A stretch of DNA of 64,000 nt from Lytechinus pictus (taxonomy: Eukaryota > Echinodermata > Echinoidea > Temnopleuroida > Toxopneustidae): assembly GCF_037042905.1 (NCBI RefSeq), contig NC_087251.1, positions 33,335,001 through 33,399,000 of the forward strand, given 5' to 3'. Positions 11,960 to 25,279 of the stretch are shown in pieces. How positions within the stretch are numbered: the first letter of the stretch is position 1; every line of letters starts with the position of its first letter. Made by a program: the position numbers and the translations under genes. The notes under the pieces were generated by a model that worked only from the letters and a program-made list of their open reading frames with translations, was not told the origin of the DNA and made no database searches.

Positions 11960-14900
11960 GTGAGTAGCCAAAAATTCCTGCTTTAAACCTTTCCAACGCC
12001 TTTTACATCGATTGTGCTAATGTATTAGTTTAATAATGGCATCATTTTGCAGTTAGCACCTTTCATCCTACTACTAGCGATATTCTGCTCTCGTTTTGGA
12101 CGGTAAGAAAATCGATTTAACTGCACATTTCGCTGTTGATACAACAGAACATTTTCCCCCGTCACATGTTCGAAGGGTAACGCCTATCTTTACTAATTCC
12201 CCTTCATTCAATGCAGCCGACAAAATATTGTGTAGGTGTCTATGTGAATTTATGCGACAAAGACTGAGTTGAATTTGGCTTGGAGATTTGTAATTCATCA
12301 TATTTTTTCCTCTTTAGCCTACTAGATTTTGTCGATTTATGTTATGCTTTAGAGATTGATTTTGAAGTGTATAAATCCATGTATTTCGTAAAAAAACTGC
12401 AAATTTGTTAAGCTAAAGATGAATATCATAAACTTAAGTGTTTTTTTTTCTTTGCCCCAAGGAACTAATGTTTTTGTTTTAGTTTTTAATGATCGATTCA
12501 TTTTCCTGCTTTTTGGTCACTTTATTTCAATTTACTACACGCGCCAACCTCGTGTGTCTAGCATCAATGGTTATATACATTGACATTCAGACAATGCACT
12601 TCAAGATCGACAGACATTACTTTTTTTTTCATTCAACCTATTTTACCTTTCCCTTTCGATGTACCTTCATTTCTTTCTACCACGTCATTTCGACATACTT
12701 GTGAAAATTCATTTAATCATTTTAGTTCCAGTGTTTGCGTTCGCTCTTCTTCCTGTCTATATCATCATGATCATAATATATTTGTGTATTAAAGGTTCAT
12801 AGATCCATTTGTATGTATTGAGTATGAATAAGAGACCTTTCTTTCAAATATCACGATCTGAAGTCTCCGCTAAATATTATATTATTCATTGTTCATCTCA
12901 TTTGTTATTATCAATCATTGTAATTTGAATGAGGCAACCGACCAGAAAAAATGTATTGTTCCCCTGACCGTCCTGCAAATAGAAGTGTGAATATTTAAAA
13001 TAGCCGAAAGTCATACTTAAATCCTAGTCTCTTTGGGAAGCAATAACTTAAGATGGTTTGTTTGACATGAGATCACAAAAAAAAAAACCAATGCAAAAGC
13101 AGACGGACCACATTCAAAGACGGACATTAAATGTTTCGGAATCCCTTTCTCTTTCTTCTCGAAAAAGTCTCGTGTTCTTTATTACGGCAGCCATATTAAT
13201 CGTGATCGTTCGGGTTATACCGTTGTCAGCCCTTGTCTCCTGATAAGCCAAAGCAATGCTAATTTGTTTGACATTGATTTTGGCCCTGCTAAACTGATTG
13301 CGAAAGGTTATCTGTTATTGAATCAAATATGAGAGCTATGAATCCTATTTGATACAATCGAAGGTCTGATTGTGAAATATACCCCTAACCAGAGAGGCTT
13401 GATGTTCTGCTCCGCCTTTTTACACTGGTTCACTTTGGATAAAGAATGAATTGGAAGTAAAATTTGCAGGGATTTCTTTTTATTGATGCATATTTTTTAT
13501 CATTATTGTAAATGAATGAATGTTTCATTTGAAAAAAAAATATGTAAATAGTAATATAATTCCACCCCCAAAATATATATTCCTTGAATGGTCACAGTAT
13601 CAAACTAATATTGCGATTCATCTAAAGCTCCTTCCAAAAGTGCTCAAATCACCATTTGTTATTATTAAACATCACCGTTGTAAGAACCATTTTTATGCTA
13701 AATTTTGTTTTAACGAAAAAATGTATTCTTTATTGAAAGTTAGAACAAAGTAGATCTACTTATAATTTCATATGGCTCATATTATTTCTTCTTGTTTGAA
13801 AATTACCTGGTGAGAATTGAGATGTCTATCAACTGTAAAATAGATTAGGAATTATTAAGAATTAAACATATGTTTTTAAATGTGTTTTAGGATGCTTCTG
13901 ATCGTTACTTTCGTTGACAATCGAAAGATTATGGCTCATATTATTTCTCCTTGTTTGAAAATTACCTGTTAAGAATTCAGATGTATATCAACTGTAAAAA
14001 AGATTAGGAATTATTAAAAATTAAAAATATGTTTTTAAATATGTTTTAGGATGCTTCTGATCGTTACTTTCGTTGCCAATCGAAAGAAAGTATAAATGAG
14101 ATAAAGCATGTTTTCACGCACTGTACACGCATGCACACTATATTCATCTCTCCTGTAAATTACATAAAAATAACGAATAATACCATGGTCACATTTGCTC
14201 TACGGCGGCCGTACGGCGAGTCGAAAACAGCCGTTACAACATTTTTTGTACCAACTACATATAGGTGGTTTGAATTAAAATTAATAAAATGGCTGTTTTC
14301 GACTCGCCGTACGGCCGCCGTAGAACAAATGTGACCAAGGTATAAGAACCTAACCTTGGTCTGTCTACAGTACGCTTGATTACGATGCACAAAGAGTGAA
14401 GGGATAAAATTCGAGACAACGATTACTATCAGATGAAATCATGACTCAGCCTTGCAATGACACATCATTTTAATCTCGCTCTTTCTATCTCTCTCTTTTT
14501 TAAGAGAGTCATTACCCGGCATTGACTATTTCTATTTTTTTTCAATCTTTTTCTCATATCACCGTATTCCTCTTTCTTTTCCCATATCTCCCGTCTGTCT
14601 CGTTCAATCCATCTATCCAGTACCTTATTTCTCATTTTATTTTTTTTATCTGTCTCGTTTTACACGGGATAGTCGTGACCCAACTTATTTGATATTCGTC
14701 TCCCTTCTTCGCCCCCTCTCTCACCTTTTTTTCGCTCTTGTCTGTATGTCTTTCTTTCTCTCACCCTCGTACACATACACATTCTCACACCTACCCTACT
14801 TTTTTCACTTCCTCCTCTTCTATCTTCTTCTTTCCCCTAACACATCCCCTCTCTTTCTTTTCCCCTTGCTCCTCTTCTCCCATTCATGATCTTAAATCTT

Positions 14901-17900
14901 TCACTCGCCTCCCCTCCATGCCTCTCCCCTTAATAACGCAAGTAATAATTTGGTACGTGCTTACAGGCACGATGGTATCTATTCAGTATATTTGCACGTA
15001 CTCATTCACACACACACACACACACCCTCACACACTAATACGCACTCACGCTCAAACAGCTTTAAAAACGTACACTATCACACACTCACCCTTTCCAGAC
15101 TCTCACACACTCACCCAATATCAGGCACACACACATGCGCCCACCCACGCACATGATTTACCCCCACACACGCACTCTCACCCCCACACACAAACACACC
15201 CTCATGAAATCATATTTTCACGCACTCGCTCGTTTACACTCCTAACATTGGGCATATAGTTATATACGAGAGTGTGCATGTGTAATACATGTATCCGTTC
15301 TTCTATTTTGCTGATTGTTTTTTTTTTATCTATTATACCCTTTCACATTTTTTTTTTTGGGGGGGATTCATAGTAAAATTTTTAATGGAAATTCCAAAAT
15401 TTTATTTCAATATCTATTAATTGTAACTCAACATGCTCAAGTCAATATATGTTCTTATGTAAAAACCAAATGGAATTAAATTTGAAATTGTGCTTAGTCC
15501 ATACCTTTATGTTCCTCGATAACAATTTAAACTAAATTGCTGAATAAAAGTAATTTCGATATACATATATCGCGTTTAATTTTCTTCCTATACATTCCAA
15601 ACAAGAACTGAATTATAAAGAGTAGCCTCAGTGTTATACACCCATATTGTTAAATTAATGTTTTGCGTCAACTTGTTTGATGTATGTCTATATATATATT
15701 TATTAATGAAAGTGATAATTAGGGGGCCAAGAGCAATATCAAGGATGTATTGCAAAATGAATTGTGACATTGTTCTTTTTTTGTTTTGCATTTTGTCGCC
15801 ATCATGTTTGTCTGTACAGTTAATAATAAATAATCCATGCGTGTAATGATACTGCGGCTGCTTATACAGGCACGTAAAATGATATCCGCTGAATCGAACT
15901 CTTCAGCCGTGTATGGTCGTGTATTGTGAGTCTTATTAGTATCAAGCGCGCGCTTATTCTGTGGTTGCACGCTTTGACCGTATGTTGTCATGGCAATTTC
16001 TTCATTCACATCCTAGTTTATGATTAAGGGAATCGGTCATCAACGAAAATTAGATGGAATTTTCACACCGAGGTTAAAATCCAATCGGGGTGTGATAATG
16101 CGTGTCTAATTTCATATTTGATCGGAAAACAGATCGGAAGAGAGTATAGTATAATGATAATAATAAAAACAATCATATACCCGCATTTTGAGCTAGGTTT
16201 TGCATAGATATAATTTTGAATGTTGAATGATAAATCAATTGTTCATTTCTTTTAATGTAATTCTGTTGACGTACTTCAAATTGACACTAAAGATGTTAAA
16301 ACGTTATAAAGGTATAACGCATGACATGGTCATAATAATAAATCATTTACTTAGGTTGGTATATATTTTAATCAAATTACGACAAGCAAAAAAAATTAAT
16401 TTATTGGCACTTACTGGTCCTGGAAAATGCTAATTATTAAAACGAAATTACAAATACAATTTAGGTGGGAACAGACAAATAATTGATTTATGAGTAACCG
16501 AAAAATTGCTGAATTAATCAAGAAAAAAATAATAATTACATAAATCATTTACAGACTTCTTTTGCAGCTTACTGAATCGCTTTATTATAGAGATATTGTA
16601 AAATATTATTATTTTTATTATAATTGCTGTTGTTGTTATTCCTATTGGAAGATTTTCATTTTCATGGTTGCTATACCCTGCCATGTTTTGTGTATTTTAT
16701 GTGGAATTAAAAGGATCTTAATCAGGAAAATGTTCACTACGAAAATGTACAGGGCTCGAATTCATAAGCGATTCAAATATCAATTGGCCAAATTGAAATA
16801 TACAACTGCTTCGCCAGACCCTGGTGAATGTTATCTACGATAATAACCCGGATCTAAGATTGAATTGAATTTTTGATCAATTTGATTTTTAGGGTAACCC
16901 CGAGGGGTAAAACGACATTTGCTTTTTTTCGTCTAAGATAAAGCGTTAGGGTTGTGATAGGGTTTTATGTTAGGTTTATGGTTAGGTTCAGGGTAGGGTA
17001 TAATGTTAAATCCAATGTTGAACTTGGTAATTCCATTAGTGTGTGGAATTCACAACGGAGTTATTGTCACCGGAGTAAATTTCATGGAACCTCTGCGAGG
17101 CAAAGTGATAATCATCAATGCCAAAATTTTAATTTGTCGGCCTTTTTTTATTTTTTTATTAATGAATCCCCATTGGTAACATTAAATTGGGAGAAACTAG
17201 AGCCAACTAAACAGAAATATCTTTGTCCATAAAATCCAAACCTTAAAAATACTACTTCTGTTTCTCCAAAAGTAACATGCATAAATGTCAGGACTGCCCT
17301 GCGTTAGTTCCTTTCTTTCATTTCATTTATTCATTTTAGCAGGAGTCTACCTCAACCACAGACTTCTTTTTCGCAGGGCCATGCAAATTAAAAAAAATAC
17401 AAGTCGAAATGAAGCATTTAAGTCGAACAAAACGTACATCATTTAACAACGTGAACATTGTAATGACGTATTGTGTAGAAACAAAAACCATTAAAAAAAC
17501 ATTAATTAGATATAACATTGATGATAAAAGGGAGAAAGAGGTAACACAATAATAATAATTTAGTATATGTCTGTATGAAAAACTATTGATCTTTAAGTTC
17601 AAGCTTGAAATCTTTAAGTTACACAGTCATCTATATATACATCTACATTGTGTTGATCGACGTTTCCCAAAGGCACTCATCAAGCTTAACTTGCATTGAT
17701 GTCTCCCAATAACTTACTTGACAAGGTCTGTCTGACACGAACCACTCGCTTCGCTTCTTAGGTTGACAAGAAGGCGGGAGACACACAGTGTCTTCGAAAT
17801 TGCATTAAAGACAATTCTTCCGGCCGTCATGTCAGAAGCTTAGAATTACGGATAGCAGCTGTGGATATGCAAACACAGTGTACCTGTTGTCGTTTTCTCC

Positions 17901-18493
17901 GATGCTATGACCGACAGACAAGGCATAGACATGTCAGGTCCTTGTAACATAATGATTTGCGATTGATTTTTATGAAGGATTGTGCACAGTAATCAATGCC
18001 ATCAGTCGTAGAAAACAGCCCTACGATCATTCGCTAACCTTTATGATACCGGGCCCAGAAGATCGAATGAAGATATTAAGATCCGATAAGGAACTTGGAC
18101 CTGTTGCATAAAGAATTGTGTAAACGCAATCAACAAAAAACAAACGCAAATCTATTCTCAATGCTGACGAAAAAGGTTATGTGAAATTCATAATCTAACC
18201 CCATTTTGATGAACATGAATATAGCTCTATAGCTAGAGTACTTTTAAAATGCAGTAGCAACAAAATCAGTATCAACTGTAGTAGTATCACATTACAAGTA
18301 GTACACTGAGCGATAGTATCATTATTATAAGTAGTAGTAGTAGTAGTTGTACCAGATGTCTCCTCCGAGAAAACGCTGCCTGATATTGCAATGATTTTAT
18401 GAAGAGTAATAAGAGTAATATCAGAAGAAGTAGCAGTAATAGAAGAAGAGGACGGATGAGAAGAAGTAGTAGTAGTAGAAGAAGAAAAAAGGG

Positions 18494-18562
<69 letters not shown>

Positions 18563-18773
18563 CACTCTTTAAAAAATTTTACCCAATATTGGGTAGAATG
18601 GAAACATGCATATTTGTTGTGTAAAAAGATACCAAATGTTTTGTAAATTTTACGCAATGTTGCGTTGAAATTTCAAACATGCATTTTGCCCAAGGGGGGG
18701 GGGGATACCCAGCAAGCATGCATGTTCCCTTTCTACCCAATATTGGATGAATTATTACTCTCTGTTTTAGTGT

Positions 18774-18828
<55 letters not shown>

Positions 18829-20022
18829 TAGTAGCACTAGCAGAAGTGGTAATAGAATAAGTAGCAGCAGCAGTAGTAGGAGTCGTAGTCGCGGCAGTAG
18901 CAGCAGTAGTATAGTAGTAGTATAGAAGTAATGGTGGTGGTAGTAATACTTGCTGTGGAAAAAAGTAATTTAGTATAGCATAGAAACATGGGCGGAAATC
19001 CAAAATCGAAGTAAAACATTATTTTGGACAAGATGGCCTAGCTTTTTGGGGTGATAACCTTTTTTTTCTTACAAATTGTTTACAAATTCCGGAGAAATAT
19101 CATTTACAAGTTCAAGAACATCGTCATCATGAATGCCATTGTCAAAGTTAAAACCCTTCATGCTATACAGTTGTACGCCAAAAAAAATGATGCACGCTTA
19201 ACAGAGACACATCATACATTATTCCAGCGAATTCTCAGTATACGGTATGCATAGCCATGATACGATAGGTTAGGAGGGAAGCTATGTAAACTAAGGTGTC
19301 ATTATTCAGATCACGGCAAGCAAGCCAACAACCTTCTCGACCACTCTTAGGCAAACCATCGATGATATTATTACGGTCAAAGATTTTGAAGTAAGGCCTC
19401 TTCACACTTTTGTCGTCTTCACCACCCATCATTATATTCTTATCTCAATTGAACTATAAGATATAAAATTAATGCTTGCAAACGGAGTAAAGACAGCGCC
19501 TTTATTTTCTGAAATCCTACATCATTATGAAATATGTATTCGAGCTAATAAACTACTTTAGCTCGAATATATCAAAATCAATATGTAATCTGATAAAATT
19601 AACAATTGACAGCTGTCTTTCAATGTATCACTGCCATAATCTTTTTTTTAGAAGAAACCATTTTGGTGACAATGTAACATATAGCTCTCACTTGATACCA
19701 ATTCCAATTGCATAAAACACTTCTGCATTATTCACCGTAGGTGAAAGCGATGGGCAAACTCTGAATTAATTATATAACGATAACATATGTTGTTTCTCTA
19801 AAGTATTCATTTTTCTATGTTTCTTTCTTTCTCTCTCTCTCATATAGAATTGTGATATGCATTTTAAAAAAAATTCTTTAGATTGATATTATGCTTACTA
19901 CAGTCTTCTATCACGATCACATTTAACAAATCGGAATCCAATATTAATATTTATTTTATTTTCAACAGAAAAATAAATACAATGACATTGTACGATATAT
20001 ATATATACACACACACACACAC

Positions 20023-20121
<99 letters not shown>

Positions 20122-23100
20122 ATGTGCGTGTGTATTATTTTCTTTATGAATATAAACATAATACGATATACATGATATCTCTTAAGGGGAAATCTGTGTA
20201 ATTAAGGTGAAAATAATAATATATTTTTTGCATAAGGAGTAAAAAGTGGAATAAAGTGTTTGATTGGAAGACTTCACAACGCCTCCCTAACACACATAAA
20301 CAAACCCATCCACCCCACACGCATATGAACACCCTCCCTTGCCATAATAATTAAAACAATCTAAAGCACGTTGTCCCTTTCCTCGTCTAGCCAGCCTGAA
20401 CGCACCACCTCACGCTTGTGAAAATCACCCAATTTTACTTCGGCGACCAAGTTGACCTTCTAACGTGCAATTAAGTCGTTCACCGCAATAACTGCCCACT
20501 AAATTGGTCTCCAGGAGCATTGGAAATTGATGAGCCTGGTCACTTTAAGGATCTCCACGGGTCATATCTGCAAATTTACCAATCTTTGGCGGTATGAGGG
20601 GAATTCTTGGGGTCTGTTATTGCCCCGAGGAAATTTCCTAGTTGCAACTTGTTTTTTGTCTTTAGTTTGTAAAACCTTTCCACGGCGAGCAGCAATATTT
20701 TTCGGATCTATCTGTTTAGTTTGTTCACGTATATAAGGCTTATCGTTTTTATTTCATTTGAAAGGAAAATTTACAGTAAACATTATTGTTAGATGTGTTC
20801 CCTCTCTCTGTGTGTCTCGTATCCAATATAAAAGTGAGCTAAACCCTGAAAGATCTTTAATCAAATTGTTTCATATCTCTAGATTTCACATTCAGTCAGT
20901 ATTTTCCAATACTTATGTATTGAGTCAAAATACCCTCATATCTTCTTTCATTTCCAACAACATAAATCATGGCATAGAACCATTATATTATAACAATTAT
21001 CATACATTGTAACGTAGCACGCTTATTATATTTCCTTTGTCAATACAAAATGCTGAAAAATTTAATATATAAAATGCCTACAAGAGATCTATTCGAGTAA
21101 TTGGTAAAATGACATGACAATTTATTAGTATTTCTATAAAAAAGCTAAAAGCGAAAAAAAAAATTAAAAACATATGTCTTATTGATTTTTTGGTGGCGCA
21201 GGAAGCGTATGCGCAGACGTGCATAAAGAGTGGTGGAGGAAAATATTAAAGAGCAAAAACAATAAAATGATGAGTTAAGATCAAACTGGGTGCATCCGAT
21301 TCCAGTTCGTCCTAGTTCTATTTTCTCTCACTCTAAATCGCATTCATTCATTTTTGAAAATGTGCTGCCTAGGTTGAATAGGAAAGAGGACATGTTATCG
21401 ACTGAGCGTGTTTCTTTATTAGCATGATTTGACATTTAAACGAGCGAGCGTTTCATTCTCCTTCCAATGCACTTCAGTCGCATAATGAGAAATGAAGCCT
21501 CGTCAAGACCAAGAAAATACCTCATGCCATTAAGTCTCTCAACTTGAAGGAAAAATCCACCACTTTGCCTCACTCAACCATTTTGAATTTACAATGTTGA
21601 ACCATCACTGTTTGAATGGACGATATGAGAGCGGTAACACAGACTTGGTTAATAAAATTAAACTGCCCTGCCTTTCATTAAAAAAAAACCCTCTTCCCAA
21701 AAAACGGTTCTTAATACTAGCTGCATGTTTAATTTCTACCTGCCAAAACATGTTTAATGAATGTACTGTTCATTCCTGAATATTTTGCTCGGTTCACTTG
21801 AATAGGAGGTTGCACTCTCCAAGCTCCACTTGTTCTTAGCAGCCTTCTATTTTCCCAACCTGTTAGTATCAAATCTTGACTATAATTTTTGTACTTAGAA
21901 ACTGCTATTATCCTTTATTGCTTATATTTATCTGTATATCAAGATTTACAAAACCAGTAGTAAACATTGGAAATGGAAATGTAACGAAGCGAATCACTTC
22001 TGCGGACGACGGAAAATAAGTATAGTGTTGCTTTCGTTGCCGCGACACCCTTCAAATGGAGCACTTGGAGTCCCTTTTTGCGTCGGCCTACAGATTCGCA
22101 CCCTAGGAAGCTCTTTGCACCTTAAAGGGTGCAGTTTTCTATATTTTGCACAATTCGGAGGTCCGCAATGCTACCTTTCAGATACTATGAAGGTGCAAAT
22201 TTGCACTTTTTAACAAAAAAAAAACAAGTGCAACCTAAAAATTGCACCTTTATGGTGCAAACTCGCATTTACGAGTGCAGACAGGAATAAAATGGCGCAT
22301 CCTTGTACCTTTTACGTTTACGGTACTGGATTTTAGAAGGAAGTGGCCAGTGTCGCATTTAGGGTCCAAATTGATTTTATTTCTCTTTCTTAGTGTGCAT
22401 TGTGTATTTCAAAATATGATTGGTAAGAGCTTTTCCTCGCTCTTTCCAAATCAGCATACATTATGCGCTATTAATGTGTCCTCGACTGTGTGCACTATAA
22501 ATAAGTAAATCTAGAACGTATACATATAGTGATCAATCAAGTATATTGGTATTCGAAATGGTATTTTCTTTCAGCATTTATTGAGTCTCATGAGTTAGAG
22601 TGCATGTGCGTCGATTCCTTTTCAAGTTGAGGACGATCACCGATATCATAATTATCTTGTTTATCCCACCTATTACATCATACGAGCAAGCGGTTCAAGC
22701 AACGAATTTTTTTTTTTTTTTAGTTTAAACTGTTCAATATAAAACACACTAGGTGCACTATTTATTATAATAACAAATGATATTCAATCATCTGCATTGC
22801 CAAATTTTCTTGATTTTTGAAATAATCTTGCATCCACACCCCCTTTATAGATCACTTTCTATATATTAAACAGGCAAGTAGAGCAATCGAGCAGTACAAT
22901 TTAGCTCTTATTAAAATAATTATACACGATTACCCAACGAGAGAACGTAATTATTATCACTTACCCCCAACCCGTACTATATTCATGATATTAGCAAAAC
23001 AATTTTGCCTTTTTTGGACCAGTGTATTGGAATTCCCTGCCCAACGGCTTTAGAGAATCTCCAAGCCTTGGTATTTTTAAACGCAAACTAAAGAAAGATG

Positions 23101-25279
23101 CTAATTTGTCAATACTCCACACCAACAAGTCAAGCTAACACATAACCTAAACTAAAACTATAAAATAACCTTACTTTTTACTACCAATACATTTATTATA
23201 TATTACTTATTCTAAAAAAAATGACACTACAACATGCTACAATGCATTGTTCCTCTGTTCATTTACAGTTCACTTCCCTTCTCTCCCTCTTTCTTTCCTT
23301 TGCCTCTTTTTTCCCTATTATAACTTTGTAAATACTTTATCATTATTAATGTTGTTATCATTGTAATTATCATTATTTGAACTACTTTCTCTCATTGCAA
23401 TTATCATTATTTGAACTACTTTTTCTTATTTTTGTTGTTGCTTATTCGCTTTATTTTGATATTATGTAGAGTACTTGTTTTAAGCTCGTCTTCCAAGTCC
23501 GTCTCCATTTTTACATATAGTATTGTATATAGTTTGTTTATGATTAGTATTGAAACTAAGTTTAAGGTCTTCTATACAAACTTTGCTTTTCTTGGCAAGT
23601 CCCTTCGTTCATTTCCACACTCTTTTTTATAGATAGAATAATTGCAGCTCACTTTAGTTTTGTTTAATTTATCTTCAATATTTGTTATGAAATGTAATTG
23701 AACTGTCTGTATTATATTGAAAATGTAGCCTATTGTTACTTTGATTATATTTTGAAAATTTTGTTGAACGGAAATATATAAATCTAAATCTAAAATTACA
23801 TGTTGCATGCATGTATACAATTACATCCATATATTTGAGATAAGAATTTAACATGAATGTATTCCAGCTCAACATAATTCATCACTGATCATTCGTTGAT
23901 TTCAGCATAGCATTGTCTCGATAGGAGGTGGGTTAAGAAATGATATAATATTGCATGTTTGCAGAGTATTACCTCCCTTAGGAATGTCTTCTGAAATGAA
24001 ATATGATCACCTTAAGGCAAGAGATCCGACGAAAGAGACCGCCAGTCGGCATCCCCCACTCTCTGTTCTAATCAAGGCGGCGCTCGCAGAAAAGGTGTTT
24101 GATGCCCTCACACACACTCATGTTTGGTTATTTCGTATCATATCTTTCTTTAATACCACTTCTCATCCTTATGCATGGGAAATTAATCTAGCAGGAAGAT
24201 GAGATGCATTTGAATAAAAGTGATTTGTATTTCGCCGTTTGAAGAGGGTCAGTGCAATCAATGGTAATTAACAGAGACTCAAACGAAGGATAATTGCGAG
24301 CCATTTTCTTCTCATCGTCCCTCTTCCAGTCTATCTCTACGTCCGCCTCTTTCTATCTCTCTCTCCATTCCTTCTTTCTTTCTCAGTTTTAGACTATGTT
24401 TTTCTTTTCTTTTCAATATTCCCCTTGGAAGAATGAACAAGCCTGAAGAAAAATGCATCTGTCAATGTAGTGTTCTTTCCGATACTTCTCTTGTAGCATA
24501 TTGTATGAGATCATTTTGTCTATATGATTGCTCATTTTATGAAATAATTATCACTAACAAACGCAGAATTTAATCAGGAATAATAGTCAAATTATAAACA
24601 TTTCCAATAATCACTTATTATCTGACTAACATTGTGGAAATGATTTTGTTCTTGCAGGGACCGAAGGAGGATTGTGGCAAAGAACAAATACATCCGTGAT
24701 CAGAGGTTACTAGCAGCCGCAGAGTGTGAGACAGGAGCACCAGTCGCAGAACCAGCTGTAGCTGAACCGGCTACATCACAACAGCTACATAAGCAACATT
24801 TGTCTCCTCCAGAGGGAATAGGACGACAGCTAAGAGCAGGGAGCGCCCCTAACATCCAAGAGGCAAGAAGAGGGTCGGCATTCAAGCCACCACCAACACC
24901 AACGGAGAAGAGGTGGACAAGACAAGGGCTTCAATACCGACACGAAGGCGGCTGTGTTCACATTCACAAAACAGACAGTACCAGTGGAGACGCAAATTCT
25001 GAGTGCGGGAGTAGAAAGAACTCGAGGCAGATGGATACAGCCGATCTTGAAGGTGATGTCTTTATGACAGTACCAACGACGCACCGGCAACGCTCGGCCT
25101 CAGCGGACGTGACACACACGGCGCAGTCGCCGACAGACAGATCATCCACCACCATCACGATAACCCAACCTCCACAGAAACCGGTGTATCTTAGTACAGA
25201 TGGGTCAGGGACGCAGCCACAGAGCACAACGGAGGCACCCAAGTCCGCTCCAGGCTCTAAAGACCCGTCTTGGGTCTAG
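11859..25279 (+). CDS. Predicted 240-aa single-pass membrane protein, two coding exons
   Basis: The coding sequence joins 11859-11959 and 24658-25279. The junction is phase 2 (AT|G) and both splice sites are canonical: donor GTGAGT at 11960, acceptor TTCTTGCAG ending 24657. Residues 1-7 form a short N-terminus, and residues about 8-30 are a small/hydrophobic membrane segment (GVTVGAAIASAFLFACLY). Residues 31-52 are strongly basic (MDRRRIVAKNKYIRDQR). The rest is a disordered-looking Pro/Ser/Thr/Ala-rich tail with a proline motif (KPPPTPTEKRW) and basic-Ser sites (RRGS, RKNS, RQRS) that could be phosphorylated. The basic flank after the membrane segment predicts a cytoplasmic C-terminus. I do not recognise the family. 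Exon 2 composition is GC-richer than the surroundings, supporting real coding sequence. Additional small exons in the long intron cannot be excluded. Confidence 0.65.
13772..14089. repeat. Tandem duplication, 159-bp period, two copies
   Basis: ATGGCTCATATTATTTCT begins at 13772 and again at 13931. The two units are highly similar across GTTTGAAAATTACCTG, ATCAACTGTAAAA and GATGCTTCTGATCGTTACTT, with a few substitutions. Non-coding and intronic. Confidence 0.85.
14182..14341. mobile_element. MITE with about 51-bp GC-rich inverted repeats
   Basis: The left end ACCATGGTCACATTTG continues into TACGGCGGCCGTACGGCGAG and TCGAAAACAGCC. The right end is its reverse complement with about two mismatches in 51 bp. 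The spacer of about 58 bp is AT-rich. High GC in the arms against AT-rich surroundings marks it as an insertion. Flanking TA dinucleotides could be a target duplication. Confidence 0.8.
15004..15215. repeat. Imperfect (CA)n-rich tract
   Basis: About 210 bp dominated by CACACA and CTCACACAC blocks, preceded by pyrimidine-rich sequence from about 14540. The Thr/His-rich ORFs reflect the repeat. Confidence 0.8.
17938..18058. mobile_element. Short MITE related to the 3239-3369 element
   Basis: The left end is GGTCCTTGTAACATAATG then TTTGCGATTGAT. The right end on the other strand is GGGCCCGGTATCATAAAG then GTTAGCGAATGATC. The imperfect inverted repeats of about 35 bp share the GGxCC...ATAA...GCGA.TGAT layout. 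Confidence 0.45.
18325..18560. repeat. (AGT)n / (GAAGTA)n array
   Basis: Imperfect AGT/AGA triplets from 18325, with a pure (AGT)n run at about 18494-18560. Poly-Tyr, poly-Thr and poly-Leu ORFs come from it. Confidence 0.9.
18563..18774. mobile_element. Possible hairpin/MITE element between two AGT arrays
   Basis: It starts CACTCTTTAAAAAATTTTAC, like the 4268 element. It contains ACCCAATATTGG twice (about 18581 and 18736) and two copies of AACATGCAT, plus a run of 10 G at 18694-18703. The sandwich between two AGT arrays suggests insertion into, or seeding of, a microsatellite. Confidence 0.4.
18775..18935. repeat. (AGT)n / (AGC)n array
   Basis: A nearly pure (AGT)n run at 18776-18822 degenerates into AGC/AGT/CGT triplets to about 18935. 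The serine-rich ORF is repeat-derived. Confidence 0.9.
19998..20121. repeat. Compound (TA)n(CA)n(TA)n(TG)n microsatellite
   Basis: Order: short TA, CA x8, TA about 28 units (20022-20076), GT about 18 units (20077-20111), TA. The CA and TG blocks flank the AT core, so the array can form a long hairpin. Confidence 0.95.
22041..22349. repeat. TGCACC/GGTGCA-rich inverted-repeat region
   Basis: The hexamers TGCACC and GGTGCA recur in both orientations (for example the near-palindrome TGCACCTTAAAGGGTGCA near 22117 and GGTGCAAATTTGCAC near 22192). This resembles the end modules of a short foldback element, but exact borders are not visible. Confidence 0.35.
23004..23800 (+). pseudogene. LINE remnant: C-terminal end of a reverse-transcriptase ORF plus 3'UTR
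   Basis: In one frame, 23013-23138 reads FGPVYWNSLPNGFRE, then a PSLGIFKRKLKK segment, and stops at TAA 23136. This is the characteristic C-terminus of L2/CR1-type LINE proteins (the equivalent in the 56.9-59.0 kb ORF is IQWNKLPSYIHN...FKTLLKTHLF). Nothing upstream encodes the rest, so the copy is severely 5'-truncated. The downstream AT-rich sequence ends with repeated AAATCT near 23785, a plausible LINE tail. Confidence 0.55.
24658..25279 (+). CDS. Gene 1 coding exon 2 (cytoplasmic tail, stop)
   Basis: Begins right after the acceptor TTCTTGCAG; the first G completes the split ATG codon. The frame is open for 206 codons after that and ends at TAG 25277-25279. It encodes the basic juxtamembrane segment and the Pro/Ser/Thr-rich tail. 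An isolated reading of this exon would start at GTG 24674, which is not a credible start; the spliced reading is preferred. Confidence 0.65.

Larger units (their letters stand above)
11960..24657 (+). other. Intron 1 of gene 1, about 12.7 kb
   Basis: A GT-AG intron holding many repeats, listed separately: a 159-bp tandem duplication, MITEs at 14182 and 17938, CA-, AGT- and AT-microsatellites, and a LINE remnant. Stretches 11960-13770, 14342-15000, 15220-17937, 18936-19997, 20122-22040, 22350-23000 and 23800-24657 show nothing I can name beyond AT-rich DNA and pyrimidine-rich tracts. Confidence 0.6.
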
